DNA of 64,000 nt from Amycolatopsis balhimycina FH 1894 (GCF_000384295.1 NZ_KB913037.1:1469975-1533974), one strand, 5' to 3'; counted from the stretch's first letter, positions 1-8,825 are shown. Numbers and translations are program-made. Notes: generated by a model not told the origin, from the sequence alone.

Positions 1-1250
1 CGAAAATCCCGTCGGACCCGCCGCGGTGACATCACCTGTGCTGGCTGGGGTTTCTCCCAGGGCAACCGCAGATCCCGGACACACCCGCGGGCCAGCCGCA
101 GCTGGGTGTAGGCGACCAGCACCAGCCAACTCCACCGCAACGCCGTGTCCGGGTGCAGCGGCGCCGGGGTGGTCCACCCGAGGTCGTGTTTGAGGAACCG
201 GAACGTGTGCTCCAGGTCGAACCTGCGCTGGTAGGCGGCGAACAGGGTGACCAGGTCCAGCGTGGTGGGCCCGGCGTGCCACAACCACATCGGCCCGGCC
301 GGTTTCCCGCCGCCGGGCAGCCGTGCGATCTCGACCCGCAGCACGGTCCCGGCCACGATCGGCAGCGGCCCGTCGTGATCCTTCCAGTGGCCGTCGCGGA
401 TCAGCCGCCGGTGCCGGGCGTCCCACGCGGTCAGGGTGACCTGGCCGTAGCGGGGCGAGTCCACGGTCGCGACCCGGTCGGGCGTGGTGAGGGTGTCGGG
501 GTTGTTCAAGGCGATCTTGTCCCCGTGCCGGCGGCGCCGCCCTCGGGCCCCCGCTGCCGGTGGTGGGGGCTCGGCGTGGAAGATCTGGTTGGACCGCAAC
601 CGGCCCAGGACATGCACCCCTGCGGCGTGGTGGTGGCTCAACGCCATCAGGTCGTATTCGGCGTCGAACACGAACCCGGGTGTCTCGGCCCGGCCCTCGG
701 CGGCCAGACCGGTGCGGACCCGCTCGATCGCGGCCAGCGTCACTCCGGTCAGCGTGTCAGCGGGTCCCAGCCGGGCCAGGTCCACCGGCGTGGTCCAGGA
801 GGTCGGGCCCCATTCCAGCGCGGCCATCACCGCCAACGGCCACCCCGAGGTCACCGGGGCCCCGGTCAGCGTCCGGGCGGACTTGTCGTGCACCACCAGC
901 CGCTGCGGCGAGCACACCGCCTCCGGTCGGGCCCAGTTGGACACGTCCCCGGCGAACCACACCAGCCCATCCCGGCCCGAACCCACCGTGCCCAGCAGCA
1001 GCTTCCGCAGCCGGGGCTCGTCGATCCGGCCCCGGGTCAGCGCGGCATACACACTGCCGTGACCACGACGGAACTCCGGCTCCAGCGACAACCCCGGCAG
1101 CGACCCGACTCGCGCTGGTGCGCTGGCCAGGGCATCGGCCAGCTCGAACAGGGCATCAGCCCGACGGGTCAGACACCCATGCAGCTTCTGCCGCAACTGT
1201 GCCAGAGACCCCGTCGTGTCCTGCGCGTCCGCGTCCTGCACACTGATCAC
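1..1250 (-). CDS. IS4-type DDE transposase, 3' end cut by the window edge
   Basis: The minus-strand frame is open for 416 codons from a GTG at 1250 to the window edge, so the C-terminus is missing. It carries the IS4-family YREK signature, Tyr340-x2-Arg343-x3-Glu347-x6-Lys354, which also supplies the catalytic Glu. Likely catalytic aspartates are Asp102 (FAGDVSNW) and Asp196 or Asp200 (FVFDAEYD). The protein would excise and insert its IS by DDE chemistry. The GTG start is chosen because a TAG lies in frame 13 codons upstream and no other start codon lies between. The plus-strand frames over this stretch are arginine/proline/glycine-rich shadows. The family is clear; whether the copy is active cannot be judged because its left end is outside the window. 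Confidence 0.85.
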   Translation of the reverse strand, partial: MISVQDADAQDTTGSLAQLRQKLHGCLTRRADALFELADALASAPARVGSLPGLSLEPEFRRGHGSVYAALTRGRIDEPRLRKLLLGTVGSGRDGLVWFAGDVSNWARPEAVCSPQRLVVHDKSARTLTGAPVTSGWPLAVMAALEWGPTSWTTPVDLARLGPADTLTGVTLAAIERVRTGLAAEGRAETPGFVFDAEYDLMALSHHHAAGVHVLGRLRSNQIFHAEPPPPAAGARGRRRRHGDKIALNNPDTLTTPDRVATVDSPRYGQVTLTAWDARHRRLIRDGHWKDHDGPLPIVAGTVLRVEIARLPGGGKPAGPMWLWHAGPTTLDLVTLFAAYQRRFDLEHTFRFLKHDLGWTTPAPLHPDTALRWSWLVLVAYTQLRLARGCVRDLRLPWEKPQPAQVMSPRRVRRDF

Positions 1251-1251
1251 C

Positions 1252-1309
1252 GCAGCCCTTGGTTTGGCACTTCTTCCCTAGACAAGAAGAAGGATCAACC
1301 AAGGGCTGC
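1252..1309 (-). promoter_or_regulatory. Leader hairpin sequestering the transposase ribosome binding site
   Basis: The arms GCAGCCCTTGGTT (1252-1264) and AACCAAGGGCTGC (1297-1309) are perfect 13-base inverted repeats. They lie directly before the transposase GTG at 1250. Inside the loop, CTTCTT and AAGAAG can extend the pairing. Read on the minus strand, the AAGGGC that could serve as Shine-Dalgarno lies in the start-proximal arm. Folding would therefore hide it. Many IS elements use such structures to stop read-through transcripts from making transposase; the function here is inferred. Confidence 0.6.
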
Positions 1310-1409
1310 CTGCATGATCAACCAGGGTAGCCCCAACCGCCCCAGAGGTTAAAACCCAAGGAGTCGTTCACGACGTCCGGCCGTGGCCGTCACCCGATAG
1401 ATTTCCGTT

Positions 1410-2426
1410 GTGGCCGATGCCGAAGAAGCCGTCCGGCGCGTGGTGATCGTCGCGTACGACGATGTGCAGATCCTCGACGTCGCGTGTCCCAGCGGGGCAC
1501 TGGAGATCGCGAACTCGCACGGGGCCGTGCCGCCGTACGCCGTCGAGCTGGCCACGGTCTCGGGGAAGGCCGCGCGCAGCTCGTCCGGGATCGTGCTGGC
1601 CGGGGCGCGCCGGCTGGCCACGGTGACCGGGCGGATCGACACGACGCTGGTCGTCGGCGGCGCCGGCACGCACGAGGCAGCCGTCGACGACCGGTTGCTG
1701 ACACAGGTGCGGCGGCTCGCGCGCCGCAGCCGCCGGATCGCCTCGGTGTGCACGGGGACCTTCGTGCTCGCCGCGGCCGGGCTGCTGGACGAACGCCGGG
1801 TCACCACGCACTGGGGGTACGCGCAGCTGCTGGCGGCCAAGTTCCCCGCGGTGACGGTGGACGCGGCCCCGCTGTACATCCGGGACGGCGACGTCTACAC
1901 CTCGGCCGGCGTGACCAGCGCGCTGGACCTCACCCTGGCGCTGATCGAGGACGACCACGGCCCGACCGTGGGCCGGGAGGTCGCCCGCGAGCTGGTCACC
2001 TACCTGCACCGCCCGGCCGACCAGGCCCAGATCAGCGTGTTCCTGTCCGCCCCGCCGCCCGCCAACCGGCTGGTGCGCGACCTGCTCGGCCACATCTCCG
2101 CGCACCTGGCCGAGGACCTGAGCCCGCCGTCGCTGGCGGCGCGGGCCGGGGTCACCACCCGGCACCTCACGCGGCTGTTCGCCACCCACCTGGGCCGGAC
2201 CCCGGCCCGCGTGGTGCGGGCCGCCCGGACCGAAGCCGCCGCACACCTGGCGCGGGGCAGCGAGCTGCCGCTGGCCGCGGTCGCCCGCCGCTGCGGGTTC
2301 ACCTCGGCGTCGACGTTGCGGCAGGCGTTCCTCGACCACTACGGCGTCAGCGGGGACGCGATTCGCCGGATGCCGGACATGCCGCGTCCCCTCGCCGCGC
2401 CGGCCACCCAGACTCCCGGGGCATGA
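1410..2426 (+). CDS. GlxA-type AraC family transcriptional regulator
   Basis: This 338-residue protein has the two-domain layout of GlxA-like regulators. A DJ-1/PfpI-like N-terminal domain (about 10-180) contains the nucleophile-elbow motif SVCTGTFVLAAAGLL. A C-terminal AraC DNA-binding domain (about 220-320) has two helix-turn-helices (LAARAGVTTRHLTRLF and VARRCGFTSASTLRQAF). The start is the GTG at 1410. The stop overlaps the ATG of the next gene in an ATGA tetranucleotide, so the two are translationally coupled. It probably controls the exported PfpI-like protein made from the same message. Its ligand is unknown; the family includes regulators of quaternary amine and amino-acid catabolism. 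Confidence 0.88.
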   Translation: MADAEEAVRRVVIVAYDDVQILDVACPSGALEIANSHGAVPPYAVELATVSGKAARSSSGIVLAGARRLATVTGRIDTTLVVGGAGTHEAAVDDRLLTQVRRLARRSRRIASVCTGTFVLAAAGLLDERRVTTHWGYAQLLAAKFPAVTVDAAPLYIRDGDVYTSAGVTSALDLTLALIEDDHGPTVGREVARELVTYLHRPADQAQISVFLSAPPPANRLVRDLLGHISAHLAEDLSPPSLAARAGVTTRHLTRLFATHLGRTPARVVRAARTEAAAHLARGSELPLAAVARRCGFTSASTLRQAFLDHYGVSGDAIRRMPDMPRPLAAPATQTPGA

Positions 2427-3166
2427 CGAGTGCGCAGACAACCCGCAGGACCGTGCTGACCGGTGTGGCGGCAGCCGCGGCGCTGGGACTCACGACCGGC
2501 ACCGCGAACGCGGGGACGCCGGGCCCGCGGATCGGCATCCTGCTCTACGACGGCTTCAGCCTCCTGGACCCGACCGGCCCCGCCGAGCTGCTGTCGCGGC
2601 TGCCGGGCGCGACCGTGACGATGCTCGCCGAGCACCGCGGCCCGGTCCGCACCGACACCCGGCAGGTCTCGGTGCTCGCCGAACGCTCGGTGGCCGAGAT
2701 CGACCGGCTCGACGTGCTCCTGGTGCCCGGAGCGGGCAACCGCGGCACGGTCGCCACGATGCAGAACCCCGTCCTGCTCGACTGGATCCGCCGCGTCCAC
2801 CGGCACACGACGTGGACGACGTCGGTCTGCACCGGCGCGCTGATCCTCGGCGCGGCCGGCCTGCTCCGCGACCGCGCGACGACGTACTGGGCCTCAGCGA
2901 GCTACCTCGAGAGCACGTTCGGCGTGAAGTACGTGCCCGAACGGTACGTCCGGGTCGGCAAGGTCATCACCGCCGCCGGCGTGTCCGCGGGCATCGACCT
3001 GGCCCTCTACCTCGCGTCCTTGATCGCCGGCGAGGAAACCGCCCGAGCCGTCCAGCTCGCCGTCGAATACGACCCGCACCCGCCGTTCGGCTCCGGCAGC
3101 GCCACCACCGCGAGCCCGGAGCTCAAAGCCCTCGCCCTGCGGCTGCTGGCCGAATCCCAGGAGTAG
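2423..3166 (+). CDS. Exported DJ-1/PfpI family protein (isocyanide hydratase-like)
   Basis: The N-terminus has a twin-arginine-type signal (TRRTVLTG, then an alanine-rich hydrophobic core and TANAG), so export through Tat is likely. The mature part is a single DJ-1/PfpI domain with the elbow motif TSVCTGALILGAAGLL, whose Cys is the usual nucleophile, and GAGNRG near the other active-site loop. Its closest described relatives by motif are isocyanonitrile/isocyanide hydratases, but the substrate cannot be fixed from sequence. The ATG at 2423 overlaps the stop of the GlxA-type regulator. The same fold occurs in that regulator's sensor domain, so the pair may sense and process related small molecules. 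Most DJ-1 enzymes are cytosolic, which makes the signal peptide notable. Confidence 0.82.
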   Translation: MTSAQTTRRTVLTGVAAAAALGLTTGTANAGTPGPRIGILLYDGFSLLDPTGPAELLSRLPGATVTMLAEHRGPVRTDTRQVSVLAERSVAEIDRLDVLLVPGAGNRGTVATMQNPVLLDWIRRVHRHTTWTTSVCTGALILGAAGLLRDRATTYWASASYLESTFGVKYVPERYVRVGKVITAAGVSAGIDLALYLASLIAGEETARAVQLAVEYDPHPPFGSGSATTASPELKALALRLLAESQE

Positions 3167-3181
3167 CGAGCCGGCCCTGGA

Positions 3182-4873
3182 TCACCCGCAGAAGGTGAGC
3201 AGGTCGGCCACCCGCGCGTCGCGGGTGCCCAAGGGGGCCAGGTGGAAGCGGTGCTCGATGGTGGCCATGATCGACGTGGTGTCGTGGGAGGTGTGGTCCA
3301 CGCCGAACGGCCGGCGCAGCTGCGGCGAGATCAGCAGGGCGGGGATGCGGGTGCCCGGTCCCCACTGGTCCGCGACGGCGTGCCGGCCGGCCGGGGGTGC
3401 CACGTGGTCCCACTGGCCGCCGAACTCGTCGTAGGTGACCACGACCAGGGTGTGCTCGGCGTCCGGGCCGTTCTCCACGGCCTCGAGCAGGTCGACGAGG
3501 TGGCGGCTGCCGGCGTCCTCGCTGGCGTACCCGGGGTGCTCGTTCTCCTCACCCACCGGCTTGACGAAGCTCACCGGCTTGAGGTGGCCCGACTTGGCGG
3601 CGCTGACGAAGTCGGCCTCGTCGCGCAGGTGGGCGGCGCGGGCCGGCGTGCCGGGCGCCAGGTCGGCGTAGTAGTTGAACGGCTGGTGGTGGTACTGGAA
3701 GGTGGCGTCGGGGCAGTTCGGGTAGACCGCGCCGGCCGCGGTGCGCGGGCTGGTGCAGGTTCCCGGGGTGGTGCCGTTGGTCCAGCCGGGGCCGCCGACG
3801 TTGCCGTTGGCGTTGTCCCAGCCGCCGGAGTACCAGGCCCAGTCCACCTTCGCGGCCGACAGGCGGTCGCCGATGGTCGGCGTGGTCTGCGGCGGCAGCC
3901 GCCGCGACACCGGGGTACCCGGCTGGTACGGCTGGTAGGGCGGCTGGACGGTGTTGACCGCGTAGTCGCCGCACACGGTTCCGGCCGGCGGCGCTCCCAC
4001 GGCCGCGGGGACGACGCAGCCGCCGTCGGCGGTCGCGGCCTGGGTCAGTGCCCGGTCGGCCGTGCCGGGAGTCGCCGGGTGCAGCGGGGTGCCCGCGGGG
4101 GAGCCGTCCGGCCCCACGATCGAGTGCAGGTCGTCGGCGCCGCCGTCGCGCACCGCCCCGGGCCAGGTCGGCGTGTTCGGGGTGATCAGCCACTGGTGGT
4201 TGAGGAACGACCCGCCGAACGAGCCCTGGAAGAAGTGGTCGGCGACCACGTAGTCCGGCGCGTGCCGGCCGTGCAGGTACTCGTAGATCGGCAGGCCGCG
4301 CGTGTCGTAGTGGCCCATGGTCAGCCCGACGGCGTCGCTGCCCGCGACGTAGCGGTCCATCGCGCCGCCGTGGATCTGGTACTGCTCGTTGTAGAAGCGG
4401 TGGACCAGGTCGCGGGTGCAGCCGCCGGGCAGCCCCTGTCCCTTGGGCACGCCGTTGGGCAGGAACACTCCCGGGGCCGGGCACGTCGTGTCGGCGGGCT
4501 GGACGTAGCGGTCGATCTCGAACGGGCGGTTGGTGAACGCCGAGCTGACCGCCGTCGTCCCGATCGTCCCGGTGCAGGTGACCGGCAGCGGCGGCGACGT
4601 GAGGTTCACGTCGTTCTGCGGCAGGCACGGCAACGCCCGGCCGTCCGGCGCCACCTGGGTCTGCGGCCGGGCCTGCCGCAGACCGTCGACACCTTCCCAG
4701 CCGCCGAACAGGTTGTCGAAGCTGTGGTTCTCCTCGTAGATCACCACGATGTGGTCGATCCCCCGGCCGTGACCACCGTGGTCAGGGCGCGCAACCGCTG
4801 TGCCGGCGCTCGCCAGCAGAGCCGGCACCGCCGCGGCGACCACGGCGCCTCGCAGAACCGTCCAGGACCCCAT
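3182..4873 (-). CDS. Secreted phosphoesterase (phospholipase C / acid phosphatase family)
   Basis: This 563-residue protein begins with a signal peptide (hydrophobic stretch to about residue 28, cut near AVARP). The family hallmark follows: HIVVIYEENHSFDNLFG, in which Glu and Asn/Asp bind the metal. Near the C-terminus are VVVTYDEFGGQWDHVAPP and DHTSHDTTSIMATIEHRF, the second metal and phosphate-binding parts of the family. It should hydrolyse phosphate esters outside the cell, either phospholipids or phosphomonoesters. An AGG-rich ribosome binding site precedes the ATG at 4873. It is convergent with the PfpI-like gene, with 15 bases between them, and stands alone as a transcription unit. Lipase versus phosphatase activity is not decided by these motifs. 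Confidence 0.87.
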   Translation of the reverse strand: MGSWTVLRGAVVAAAVPALLASAGTAVARPDHGGHGRGIDHIVVIYEENHSFDNLFGGWEGVDGLRQARPQTQVAPDGRALPCLPQNDVNLTSPPLPVTCTGTIGTTAVSSAFTNRPFEIDRYVQPADTTCPAPGVFLPNGVPKGQGLPGGCTRDLVHRFYNEQYQIHGGAMDRYVAGSDAVGLTMGHYDTRGLPIYEYLHGRHAPDYVVADHFFQGSFGGSFLNHQWLITPNTPTWPGAVRDGGADDLHSIVGPDGSPAGTPLHPATPGTADRALTQAATADGGCVVPAAVGAPPAGTVCGDYAVNTVQPPYQPYQPGTPVSRRLPPQTTPTIGDRLSAAKVDWAWYSGGWDNANGNVGGPGWTNGTTPGTCTSPRTAAGAVYPNCPDATFQYHHQPFNYYADLAPGTPARAAHLRDEADFVSAAKSGHLKPVSFVKPVGEENEHPGYASEDAGSRHLVDLLEAVENGPDAEHTLVVVTYDEFGGQWDHVAPPAGRHAVADQWGPGTRIPALLISPQLRRPFGVDHTSHDTTSIMATIEHRFHLAPLGTRDARVADLLTFCG

Positions 4874-5127
4874 CCCGTACCTCCCAGGATCGACCGGTCT
4901 GCAGCTTCGTCCACCTCAGCCCGGCGCACAAGAGCCGGCCGCACGACTCCCCCGTGCGTGCGGCGGGCACCCCGGCGGAGCGACCGGAAGTCCGCAGTGG
5001 ACGGTCTCACGGCGGCCCCGGCAATTATTCCCGTGACCCGGCGGCGTCCCAGCAGTTGGCCGCGTCCGCCCGGGGCGCGGAATCCGGCGCACACTACGGA
5101 CACAGCCGAGGAGAAGGGGAACGCGGG

Positions 5128-6333
5128 ATGGCATCAGGAACCGGCCCACGGATCGCTGTCGCACTGGACGGGGCGGGCTGGCACCCCGCCGCGTGGCGCG
5201 AACCCGGCGCGCGGCCCCGAGAGCTCCTCACCGCCGGTTACTGGACCGATCTGGTCCGCGAAGCCGAGGCCGGCAAGCTGGACTTCGTCACCATCGAGGA
5301 CTCGCTGGCCCTGCAGACCGGGCACCCCCTCGACCGGCCGGGCGAGCGGACCGACATCGTCCAGGGCCGCCTCGACGCCGTGCTCACCGCCGCCCGCGTC
5401 GCCCCGCTGACCTCGCACATCGGGCTCGTACCGACCGCGGTCGTCACCCACACCGAGCCGTTCCACCTGTCCAAAGCCATCGCCACGCTCGACTACGTCA
5501 GCACCGGACGGGCCGGTGTCCGCGTGCAGGTCGCCGGGCGCGCCGACGACAACCGGCACTTCGGGCGCCGCGACATCGGGGAGTTCCGGCTCGAGGACGC
5601 CGCCGAGCCGGACAAGCCCAGCCCCCTGTCCGACCTGTTCGACGAAGCCGCCGACTACGTCGAGGTGCTGCGCCGGCTGTGGGACAGCTGGGAGGACGAC
5701 GCCGAGATCCGCGACGTCGCCACCGGCCGGTTCGTCGACCGCGGCAAGCTGCACTACATCGACTTCGCGGGACGCTGGTTCTCGGTCAAGGGCCCCTCGA
5801 TCACCCCGCGCCCGCCGCAGGGCCAGCCCCCGGTCACCGCGCTGGCCCACGCCGCCGTCCCCTACCGCCTCGCCGCCCGCTCCGCCGACGTCGTCTACGT
5901 GACGCCCTTCGACCGCGAGCAGGCCACGACGATCGTCGCGGCGGTGCGCGCCGAGCAGGACCGAGCCGGACGCGCCGGCGAGACGCTGCACGTCTTCGGC
6001 GACGTCGTCGTGTTCCTCGGCGAGACCGAGCAGGCCGCCGCCGACCGCAAGGCCCGGCTCGACGACCTGGCCGGCGCGGAATTCACCTCCGACGCCCTGG
6101 TCTTCACCGGCACCCCGGCCGGCCTCGCCGACCTGCTGCTCGACTGGCATGGCGCCGGGCTCACCGGCTTCCGCCTGCGGCCGGGCGCGATCCCGCACGA
6201 CCTGACCGCCATCACCCGCGGGCTGGTGCCCGAGCTGAGGTCCCGCGGAGCGTTCCGCACCGAGTACGAGGCGAGCACCCTGCGCGGGCTGCTCGGCCTC
6301 GCCCGCCCCGCCAACCGCTACGCCGCTGTCTGA
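5128..6333 (+). CDS. LLM-class flavin-dependent monooxygenase
   Basis: This 401-residue protein has the luciferase-like TIM-barrel pattern of FMN-dependent monooxygenases: KLDFVTIEDS near the start, HIGLVPTAVVTHTEPFHLSKAIATLDYVSTGRAG in the middle, and a C-terminal RSRGAFRTEYEASTLRGLLGL typical of the nitrilotriacetate/alkanesulfonate branch. It would use reduced FMN from a separate reductase, not seen nearby, to oxidise an organic sulfur or amine substrate. The ATG at 5128 is chosen for its upstream GAGAAGGGGA. The stop is 10 bases before the next monooxygenase, so the two form an operon. Substrate unknown. Confidence 0.86.
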   Translation: MASGTGPRIAVALDGAGWHPAAWREPGARPRELLTAGYWTDLVREAEAGKLDFVTIEDSLALQTGHPLDRPGERTDIVQGRLDAVLTAARVAPLTSHIGLVPTAVVTHTEPFHLSKAIATLDYVSTGRAGVRVQVAGRADDNRHFGRRDIGEFRLEDAAEPDKPSPLSDLFDEAADYVEVLRRLWDSWEDDAEIRDVATGRFVDRGKLHYIDFAGRWFSVKGPSITPRPPQGQPPVTALAHAAVPYRLAARSADVVYVTPFDREQATTIVAAVRAEQDRAGRAGETLHVFGDVVVFLGETEQAAADRKARLDDLAGAEFTSDALVFTGTPAGLADLLLDWHGAGLTGFRLRPGAIPHDLTAITRGLVPELRSRGAFRTEYEASTLRGLLGLARPANRYAAV

Positions 6334-6343
6334 GGAGGCCGAG

Positions 6344-7687
6344 ATGTCCCGGAAGCAGATCCACCTCGCGGCGCACTTCCCCGGCGTCAACAACACGACC
6401 GTGTGGAGCGACCCCGCGGCCGGCAGCCACATCGAGTTCAGCTCCTTCGTCAAGCTCGCGCAGACCGCCGAGCGCGCGAAGTTCGACTTCTTCTTCCTCG
6501 CCGAAGGCCTGCGGCTGCGCGAGCAGAACGGGCAGATCTACGACCTCGACGTCGTCGGCCGCCCGGACACCTTCACCGTGCTGTCCGCGCTGGCCGCGGT
6601 CACCGAGCGGCTGGGACTGGCCGGCACGATCAACTCGACGTTCAACGAGCCCTTCGAAGTGGCCCGGCAGTTCGCCTCGCTCGACCACCTCTCGGCCGGG
6701 CGCGCCGGGTGGAACGTCGTCACGTCGTGGGACGCCTTCACCGGCGAGAACTTCCGCCGCGGCGGGTTCCTGCCGCAGGACCAGCGCTACGAGCGCGCCG
6801 AGACGTTCCTGCGCACCGCCTGGGAGCTGTTCGACTCCTGGCGCGGCGACGAGATCGCCGCCGACCAGGCGACCGGCGAGTTCGTGAAGGATCCCGCCGC
6901 GGGCGCCTTCGCCCACCACGACGCCCACTTCGACATCGAGGGCCGGTTCCCGGTGCCGCGCAGCCCGCAGGGCCGCCCGGTGATCATCCAAGCCGGCGAC
7001 TCCGAGGAGGGCCGCGAGTTCGCCGCGGCCACCGCCGACGCGATCTTCAGCCGCTACGGCACCCTCGAAGCGGGCCAGGCGTTCTACTCCGACGTCAAGG
7101 GCCGCCTGGCGAAGTACGGCCGGACGAACGAGCAGCTGGTGATCCTGCCCGCGGCGACCTTCGTGCTCGGCGACACCGACGCCGACGCCCACGAGCGCGC
7201 CCACGTCATCCGGCGGCAGCAGGTCAGCGCGCAGACCGCGATCAAGTTCCTCGAGCAGCTCTGGAACACCGATCTGTCCGGCCACGACCCGGACGGCCCG
7301 CTCCCGTCGACGGACCCGGTGGTCGACGGATCCACGATTGCGCCCGGCCGCGCCAGCGTCCGTATGTACCGCGACCCCGTGGCCACGGCCCGCGAATGGC
7401 GGCAGCTCGCCGAGGCGAAGAACCTGTCCACCCGCGACCTGATCGTCGAGGTCACCGGCAGGCAGACGTTCATCGGCTCGCCCGCGACGGTGGCCGCGGC
7501 GATCGACGACCTCGTCCAGGCCGACGCGAGCGACGGCTTCATCCTCGTCCCGCACGTGACGCCCGGCGGCCTCGACGAGTTCGCCGACACGGTCGTGCCG
7601 CTGCTGCAGGAGCGCGGCTCGTTCCGGACCGAGTACACCGGTTCCACCCTGCGCGCCCACCTCGGGATCGAGCCGGCCGGGACGTGA
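6344..7687 (+). CDS. NtaA/DmoA family FMN-dependent monooxygenase
   Basis: This 447-residue protein is a second LLM-class enzyme, of the NtaA/SnaA/DmoA (nitrilotriacetate, pristinamycin, dimethylsulfide) branch. Motifs are FDFFFLAEGLRLREQNG, SARGRAGWNVVTSWD-like (here LSAGRAGWNVVTSWD) and the substrate loop FRRGGFLPQDQRYERAE. The C-terminus RGSFRTEYTGSTLRAHLG mirrors that of the upstream gene. GAGGCCGAG precedes the ATG. It lies in the same operon as the preceding LLM-class gene and probably acts on the same class of compound. Directly after its stop the opposite strand carries a fragment of an unrelated peptidase gene, so a rearrangement occurred at its 3' side. Confidence 0.88.
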   Translation: MSRKQIHLAAHFPGVNNTTVWSDPAAGSHIEFSSFVKLAQTAERAKFDFFFLAEGLRLREQNGQIYDLDVVGRPDTFTVLSALAAVTERLGLAGTINSTFNEPFEVARQFASLDHLSAGRAGWNVVTSWDAFTGENFRRGGFLPQDQRYERAETFLRTAWELFDSWRGDEIAADQATGEFVKDPAAGAFAHHDAHFDIEGRFPVPRSPQGRPVIIQAGDSEEGREFAAATADAIFSRYGTLEAGQAFYSDVKGRLAKYGRTNEQLVILPAATFVLGDTDADAHERAHVIRRQQVSAQTAIKFLEQLWNTDLSGHDPDGPLPSTDPVVDGSTIAPGRASVRMYRDPVATAREWRQLAEAKNLSTRDLIVEVTGRQTFIGSPATVAAAIDDLVQADASDGFILVPHVTPGGLDEFADTVVPLLQERGSFRTEYTGSTLRAHLGIEPAGT

Positions 7688-7689
7688 CG

Positions 7690-7817
7690 GATCCGCTTTT
7701 CCGGAAGAGATCGGTGCCGCTGCCGGAGATGTACGGGTTCTGCACGGTGTTGATGTCGATCGCGCGGCCGTAGGAGTGGTTGGACCACGCCGTGCCGCCG
7801 GTGATCCTCCGCGTCAC
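7690..7817 (-). pseudogene. Remnant of an M15-family (D,D-/L,D-peptidase type) metallopeptidase
   Basis: On the minus strand about 36 codons read RRITGGTAWSNHSYGRAIDI followed by NTVQNPYISGSG. This is the core of M15 peptidases, including the zinc-binding SxHxxGxAxD motif (His and Asp). Sequence similarity stops abruptly on both sides: upstream there is no signal peptide or the rest of the domain, and downstream the frame runs into the antisense of the monooxygenase gene. Intact family members are 150-250 residues. It is a fragment left by deletion and should have no enzymatic function. Confidence 0.7.
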
Positions 7818-7931
7818 TCTCTTTCCGGTTCGGACAGCTCCGAAGCGCGGGACGAGTAAGCGCTTCCAGACTTCGCCAGGGGTGGGCTCAGCGGCAACGG
7901 CTCGAGAATCCCTTGCCCCGCAGCCTTTTCA

Positions 7932-8825
7932 CTACACCGGGAACTTCACGCCGGTGAGTTCCTCGGACACCGACCACAGCCGTCGCTGGACGGTCACGTC
8001 GTAGGACTCCGGGCTGGACGTGACGACCCGCGGGTGCCCCCGGGACTCGCCCAGCCCGTCCGGGCCGTAGTACTGGCCGCCGAGGACGGCGTCGTCAGTG
8101 GCCGCGCGCAGGGTCGGCAGCGCGCCCATGTCCGGCTTCTGGCTCGCCAGCGGCGCAATCAGGGGACTGAGCACCCGGATGACGGCCGGGGAGTTGCGCG
8201 TGAGTTCGGTGTCGGACAAGCCGGGGTGCGCCGCGACGGCGATCGTGGTGCCGTGCGCCGCGAGGCGGCGCTGCAGCTCGTAGGTGAACATCAGGTTCGC
8301 CAGCTTCGACTGGCCGTACGCCGCGACCCGGCCGTAGGACCGCTCCCACTGCAGGTCGTCGAAGTGGATCGCGGCGCGGATGCGGTGCGCGACACTGCTG
8401 ACGGTCACCACGCGGGACCCGGCCACGGGCAGCAGGAGGTCCAGGACCAGCCCGGTGAAGGCGAAGTGGCCGAGGTGATTGGTGCCGAACTGCAGCTCGA
8501 ACCCGTCGTGCGTGGCCTGCTTCGGCGTGTACATCACGCCGGCGTTGTTGACCAGCAGGTCGATCCGCGGGTGCGTGGCGCGCAGCGCGTCCGCGGCGGC
8601 GCGGACCGATTCGAGCGAGGTCAGATCCAGCTCCTGCACGCTGACGTCGCCGGACATGCGCGCAGCCGCCTTCTTGCCCTTCTCGATGTCCCGCACGGCC
8701 AGCACCACCGAGGCGCCGTGCCCGGCCAGCGCACGGGCGGTTTCGAAGCCCAGGCCGGTGTTGGCGCCGGTCACCACCGCGACCCGGCCCCGCTGATCCG
8801 GGATGTCGCGTTCGGTCCACTTCAT
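7932..8825 (-). CDS. Short-chain dehydrogenase/reductase (retinol dehydrogenase-like)
   Basis: The 297-residue protein has the NADP-binding glycine motif TGANTGLG (19-26), an NNAGV motif and the catalytic YGQSK. The length and the motif GTNHLGHFAFTGLVL place it with retinol dehydrogenase/WW-domain-oxidoreductase-like SDRs, which commonly act on hydrophobic ketones or aldehydes. GGAG lies before the ATG at 8825. It is divergent from a TetR regulator and the 96-base gap holds three operator-like palindromes, so the SDR is very likely the regulator's main target. The physiological substrate is unknown. Confidence 0.87.
   Translation of the reverse strand: MKWTERDIPDQRGRVAVVTGANTGLGFETARALAGHGASVVLAVRDIEKGKKAAARMSGDVSVQELDLTSLESVRAAADALRATHPRIDLLVNNAGVMYTPKQATHDGFELQFGTNHLGHFAFTGLVLDLLLPVAGSRVVTVSSVAHRIRAAIHFDDLQWERSYGRVAAYGQSKLANLMFTYELQRRLAAHGTTIAVAAHPGLSDTELTRNSPAVIRVLSPLIAPLASQKPDMGALPTLRAATDDAVLGGQYYGPDGLGESRGHPRVVTSSPESYDVTVQRRLWSVSEELTGVKFPV

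Larger units (their letters stand above)
1..1340 (-). mobile_element. Right (5') end of an IS4-type insertion sequence
   Basis: The transposase gene and its leader define one end of an insertion sequence; the rest lies left of the window. The outer boundary is placed loosely between the leader hairpin (ending at 1309) and the GTG start of the regulator at 1410. I could not identify the terminal inverted repeat or target duplication because the other end is not visible. Confidence 0.5.

Noticed and set aside
153..1352. A 399-codon plus-strand frame at the left edge
   Set aside because: It is the antisense of the IS4-type transposase, whose YREK signature and DDE residues are intact.
3242..5410. 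A 722-codon plus-strand frame
   Set aside because: It lies opposite the secreted phosphoesterase and runs into the first monooxygenase; composition is shadow-like and no motif was found.
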